Positions 5,565 to 7,573 of a stretch of 7,573 nucleotides of DNA are shown here, piece after piece (within the stretch, counting starts at the first letter, position 1; every line of letters starts with the position of its first letter). The stretch spans positions 1-7,573 of the forward strand of contig JASJPG010000123.1 of assembly GCA_031426815.1 (NCBI GenBank), in the 5' to 3' direction. The DNA is from PFJX01 sp031426815. Lineage in GTDB: Bacteria > Pseudomonadota > Gammaproteobacteria > Burkholderiales > Thiobacillaceae. A program made the translations under genes and the position numbers. The notes beneath the pieces were generated by a model. The model had not been told where the DNA came from. It searched no databases and worked only from the letters and a program-made list of their open reading frames with translations.

Positions 5565-6491
5565 CTACGGTATAGCCACTTCGAGAAGGATGCGCGCGGC
5601 CCAATCGTCTCCGGGCTGAACCAGCCCGACGGCAGGGAACAGTCGGTGCGGCGTCAGCGCCGGCAGCACGGCTTGCACATCTTCCGGCTGCACGAAATCG
5701 CGCCCGGCCAGATAGGCCCAGGCTTGCGCCACGCGCATCAGGCCGAGGCCGGCGCGCGGCGACAGGCCGGCGATGAAACGCGCATCCTGACGGCTGGCGG
5801 CGATCAACACCTGCAGGTAGTCGAGCAGCGCATCGGAAACATGCACCTGCAGCACCCGTCTTTGCTGCTCAATGAACTCGGCGGGGGTGATGGCCGCTTG
5901 CAACTCGGCCAGCAAGTCGCGCCTATCCTCGCCGCGCAGCAAGGCGCGCTCGGCGGCATGGTCCGGGAAGCCGAGGCGGATACGCAGCAGAAAGCGGTCG
6001 AGTTGCGAGTCGGGCAGAGGGAAGGCGCTGATCTGGTCGCTTGGATTCTGCGTCGCGATGACAAAGAAAGGCGAGGGCAGGGGCCGCGTTTCGCCTTCGA
6101 TGCTGACCTGGCCTTCTTCCATCGCTTCCAGCAATGCGCTTTGCGCCTTCGGGCTGGCGCGGTTGATCTCGTCGGCCAGGATCACCTGCGCGAAGATCGG
6201 GCCGGGATGGAAGGTGAACTTTGCGCCGGTTTGGCCATTGCCGCGGTCGTAGATCGCCGCCCCCAGGATATCGGCCGGCAGCAGGTCGCTGGTGAACTGG
6301 ATGCGGTGGAAATCCAGGCCCAGGGTCTTGGCCAGCGCATGCGCCAACGTGGTCTTGCCGACACCGGGCACATCCTCGATCAGCAGATGTCCCCGCGCCA
6401 GCAGACAGGCAAGGCTCAGGCGCACCTGCGTATCCTTGCCGAGGACGATGCGGTTGATCTGGTCTAGGGCGCGGGCGATGGTGGGGTTCAT
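5565..6491 (-). CDS. moxR: MoxR-family AAA+ ATPase
   Basis: The 308-residue protein is a MoxR-type AAA+ ATPase, a group that acts as chaperone-like remodellers helping activate or insert cofactors into partner proteins. Motifs in order: I-N-R-I-V-L-G-K (12-19), Walker A E-D-V-P-G-V-G-K-T-T (39-48), Walker B V-I-L-A-D-E-I-N-R (103-111), sensor 1 A-T-Q-N-P (146-150), the arginine-bearing L-D-R-F (164-167), and the C-terminal lid with sensor 2 L-S-P-R-A-G. The usual E-x-x-G-T-Y-x-L-P after sensor 1 reads D-Q-I-S-A-F-P-L-P here, a mild departure. ATG 6491 is chosen because homologs start close to this I-N-R motif; ATGs upstream (to 6575) add an unconvincing Pro/Arg-rich stretch. No strong Shine-Dalgarno precedes ATG 6491. 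MoxR genes are commonly followed by a DUF58 gene and often by von Willebrand A or transglutaminase genes; here the next gene is a dienelactone hydrolase. Confidence 0.93.
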   Translation of the reverse strand: MNPTIARALDQINRIVLGKDTQVRLSLACLLARGHLLIEDVPGVGKTTLAHALAKTLGLDFHRIQFTSDLLPADILGAAIYDRGNGQTGAKFTFHPGPIFAQVILADEINRASPKAQSALLEAMEEGQVSIEGETRPLPSPFFVIATQNPSDQISAFPLPDSQLDRFLLRIRLGFPDHAAERALLRGEDRRDLLAELQAAITPAEFIEQQRRVLQVHVSDALLDYLQVLIAASRQDARFIAGLSPRAGLGLMRVAQAWAYLAGRDFVQPEDVQAVLPALTPHRLFPAVGLVQPGDDWAARILLEVAIP

Positions 6492-6610
6492 TTGAACGGT
6501 TCGTTTTTGGCGTTGGCGCAAGAATGCCATGGTTGCGGGGGGTAGGGGGAGTTGCAGGAATCTCCCTATAGGCAAGCGGCGCGCAACGCATATAAAGAAA
6601 GTTCTCCCAT

Positions 6611-6624
6611 CCCTCCGGGGAGGG
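6611..6624 (+). promoter_or_regulatory. Hairpin enclosing the Shine-Dalgarno of the sensor gene
   Basis: CCCTC (6611-6615) can pair with GAGGG (6620-6624) around a CGGG tetraloop, and the right side is the Shine-Dalgarno (GGAGG, 6619-6623) seven bases before ATG 6631. In this form the ribosome site would be partly hidden, so the leader could lower or tune translation of the sensor gene. The pairing is seen; a regulatory role is inferred, and the stem is short. Confidence 0.45.
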
Positions 6625-6630
6625 CGCCTT

Positions 6631-7573
6631 ATGCAATTTCACCTCGGCAGGGCAGGGGATACCCGACGCCTGGCCGCCCGCGTCGCCGCCCTCTACCTGA
6701 TCTTCTCCAGCCTCTGGATTTTTGCCTCCGACCGCCTGCTTGCGCTGGTGGTGCACGACGCGGCACGGCTGGCCTGGGTCGGCACCGCCAAAGGCATGGC
6801 CTTCGTCGCGGTCAGCACGTTGCTGCTGTATCTGTTGCTGCGCGTCTGGGGCGGAGAGGGGAGCCAGGACATGCCGGGCAAGGCAGCCGAGCCCCTGAAC
6901 GGCGGCAGAGTGCGCGGCCCGCTCGCCCTGTTCCTCGGGCTGGCTTTGGTGGTGCCCCTGATCGGCTACGGCGTCGTGCAACTGCATGGCCCGCTGCTGC
7001 GCGAGGCGGCGTTCGCCGATCTGGCCGCCGTCGCCGAGTTGAAGGCGGGGCAGGTCGAATCCTGGCTGTGGGAGCGGCACGGCGACGCCGACACGCTACG
7101 CGAAAGTGAACCCATGATCCACGACATCGAACGCTGGTTGCGCCGGGGCGATGGCGCCGCCCGGACGCGCTCGATCATGCGCCTGGAAGGACTCAAGCGC
7201 GCCTTCCACTACGACGTCGAGCTGCTCGACCCGAGCGGGCGCCGTCTGCTGCCGAACAATGGGCAGTCCGACAGCCTCGGATCGTTGCGCGGCACGCTGT
7301 TGCCGGCGGCCCTGCGCAGCGGCCAGATCCAGATGAGCGAGCTGTACCGGGACAGCGCCGGGCGCATCCGGCTGGACTATGTGGTGCCGCTAATCCAGCA
7401 CCAGGTCGGCGCGGACCACGCGGTGGCGGCGGCAGTGCTGCGCGCTCCGGTCGAACAGTTTTTGTTCCCCCTCATCCAGACCTGGCCCACCGCCAGCGCC
7501 AGCGCCGAGAGCCTTCTAGTGCGCCGGGACGGCGACAGCGTGCTGTTCCTCAACGAACTGCGCCACCGCCGCG
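6631..7573 (+). CDS. Multi-pass membrane sensor protein, N-terminal part (cut by window end)
   Basis: The frame is open from ATG 6631 to the window edge, giving 314 residues of a longer protein. GGAGG (6619-6623) lies seven bases before the start. Residues about 15-72 hold two membrane helices with Y-L-I-F-S-S-L-W-I-F-A-S-D-R-L-L and, after a short loop, K-G-M-A-F-V-A-V-S-T-L-L-L-Y-L-L-L-R. This two-helix module is common at the start of PAS-domain histidine kinases and GGDEF/EAL proteins of proteobacteria. After a hydrophilic linker (73-96) comes a third helix (about 97-117), then from about 120 a presumably periplasmic domain starting A-A-V-A-E-L-K-A-G-Q-V-E-S-W-L-W-E-R, as in Cache-like sensor domains. 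The output domain lies outside the window, so kinase or cyclic-di-GMP enzyme cannot be decided. It diverges from moxR across 139 bp. Confidence 0.82.
   Translation, partial: MQFHLGRAGDTRRLAARVAALYLIFSSLWIFASDRLLALVVHDAARLAWVGTAKGMAFVAVSTLLLYLLLRVWGGEGSQDMPGKAAEPLNGGRVRGPLALFLGLALVVPLIGYGVVQLHGPLLREAAFADLAAVAELKAGQVESWLWERHGDADTLRESEPMIHDIERWLRRGDGAARTRSIMRLEGLKRAFHYDVELLDPSGRRLLPNNGQSDSLGSLRGTLLPAALRSGQIQMSELYRDSAGRIRLDYVVPLIQHQVGADHAVAAAVLRAPVEQFLFPLIQTWPTASASAESLLVRRDGDSVLFLNELRHRR

Noticed and set aside
6536..6566. G-rich tract with a possible small stem upstream of the sensor gene, considered as a quadruplex or regulatory hairpin
   Set aside because: Only two long G runs are present and the stem (GGGAG/CTCCC) has five pairs with a ten-base loop, too weak to call.
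6571..6592. Minus-strand sigma-54-like element ahead of moxR
   Set aside because: The -12 TTGC is present, but the invariant GG of the -24 box is missing.
5923..7080. Minus-strand frame of 385 codons spanning moxR and the sensor gene
   Set aside because: It overlaps two well-supported genes in other frames and is Pro/Arg/Gln-rich without motifs; a shadow of GC-rich coding sequence.
6552..7109. Plus-strand frame of 185 codons over the sensor gene
   Set aside because: The frame from ATG 6631 has membrane helices, a sensor-like domain, a strong Shine-Dalgarno and stays open to the window end; the 6552 frame is Arg/Pro-rich.

Overview
The window looks like the chromosome of a GC-rich Gram-negative proteobacterium, most likely a betaproteobacterium. 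This rests on three things: strongly GC-biased third codon positions in most genes, a lipoprotein signal and a Tat signal typical of an organism with a periplasm, and the style of the solute-binding protein, the MoxR ATPase and the membrane sensor. The genus cannot be fixed from the sequence alone. I find six complete protein genes, one probable but oddly starting toxin gene, and one gene running off the right edge. There are no RNA genes, no CRISPR array and no transposase. No gene-free stretch reaches 300 bases; the longest are the two divergent intergenic regions 4004-4160 and 6492-6630.

Left part (1-2949, + strand). After a rho-independent terminator (1-23) that closes an upstream gene, there is a compact VapBC-type toxin-antitoxin operon: an AbrB-fold antitoxin and a PIN-domain ribonuclease sharing one base (TGATG). 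A 7-bp inverted repeat upstream is a candidate autoregulatory operator. The toxin gene is followed at once by a large family-5 extracellular solute-binding lipoprotein that also carries a C-terminal membrane helix. No permease or ATPase genes follow it.

Middle part (2950-4630). This is a lower-GC accessory patch. It holds a minus-strand protein with an N-terminal zinc ribbon and a C-terminal PD-(D/E)XK nuclease domain resembling the DUF1887/Card1-type fold. Divergent from it is a PemK/MazF-family endoribonuclease toxin with no visible antitoxin. The patch is bracketed by two direct-orientation copies of one dispersed repeat (2977-3018, partial; 4531-4606, complete and palindromic). Both copies sit between convergent gene ends, where they may also act as terminators. 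This is the part most likely to hold an undescribed system: a zinc-ribbon nuclease with an unassigned middle domain beside an orphan RNase toxin.

Right part (4632-7573). A minus-strand pair encodes a MoxR-family AAA+ ATPase followed 51 bp later by a Tat-exported dienelactone-hydrolase-family enzyme. Divergent from moxR is the start of a multi-pass membrane sensor protein, cut by the window end. Its Shine-Dalgarno sequence lies inside a small hairpin.
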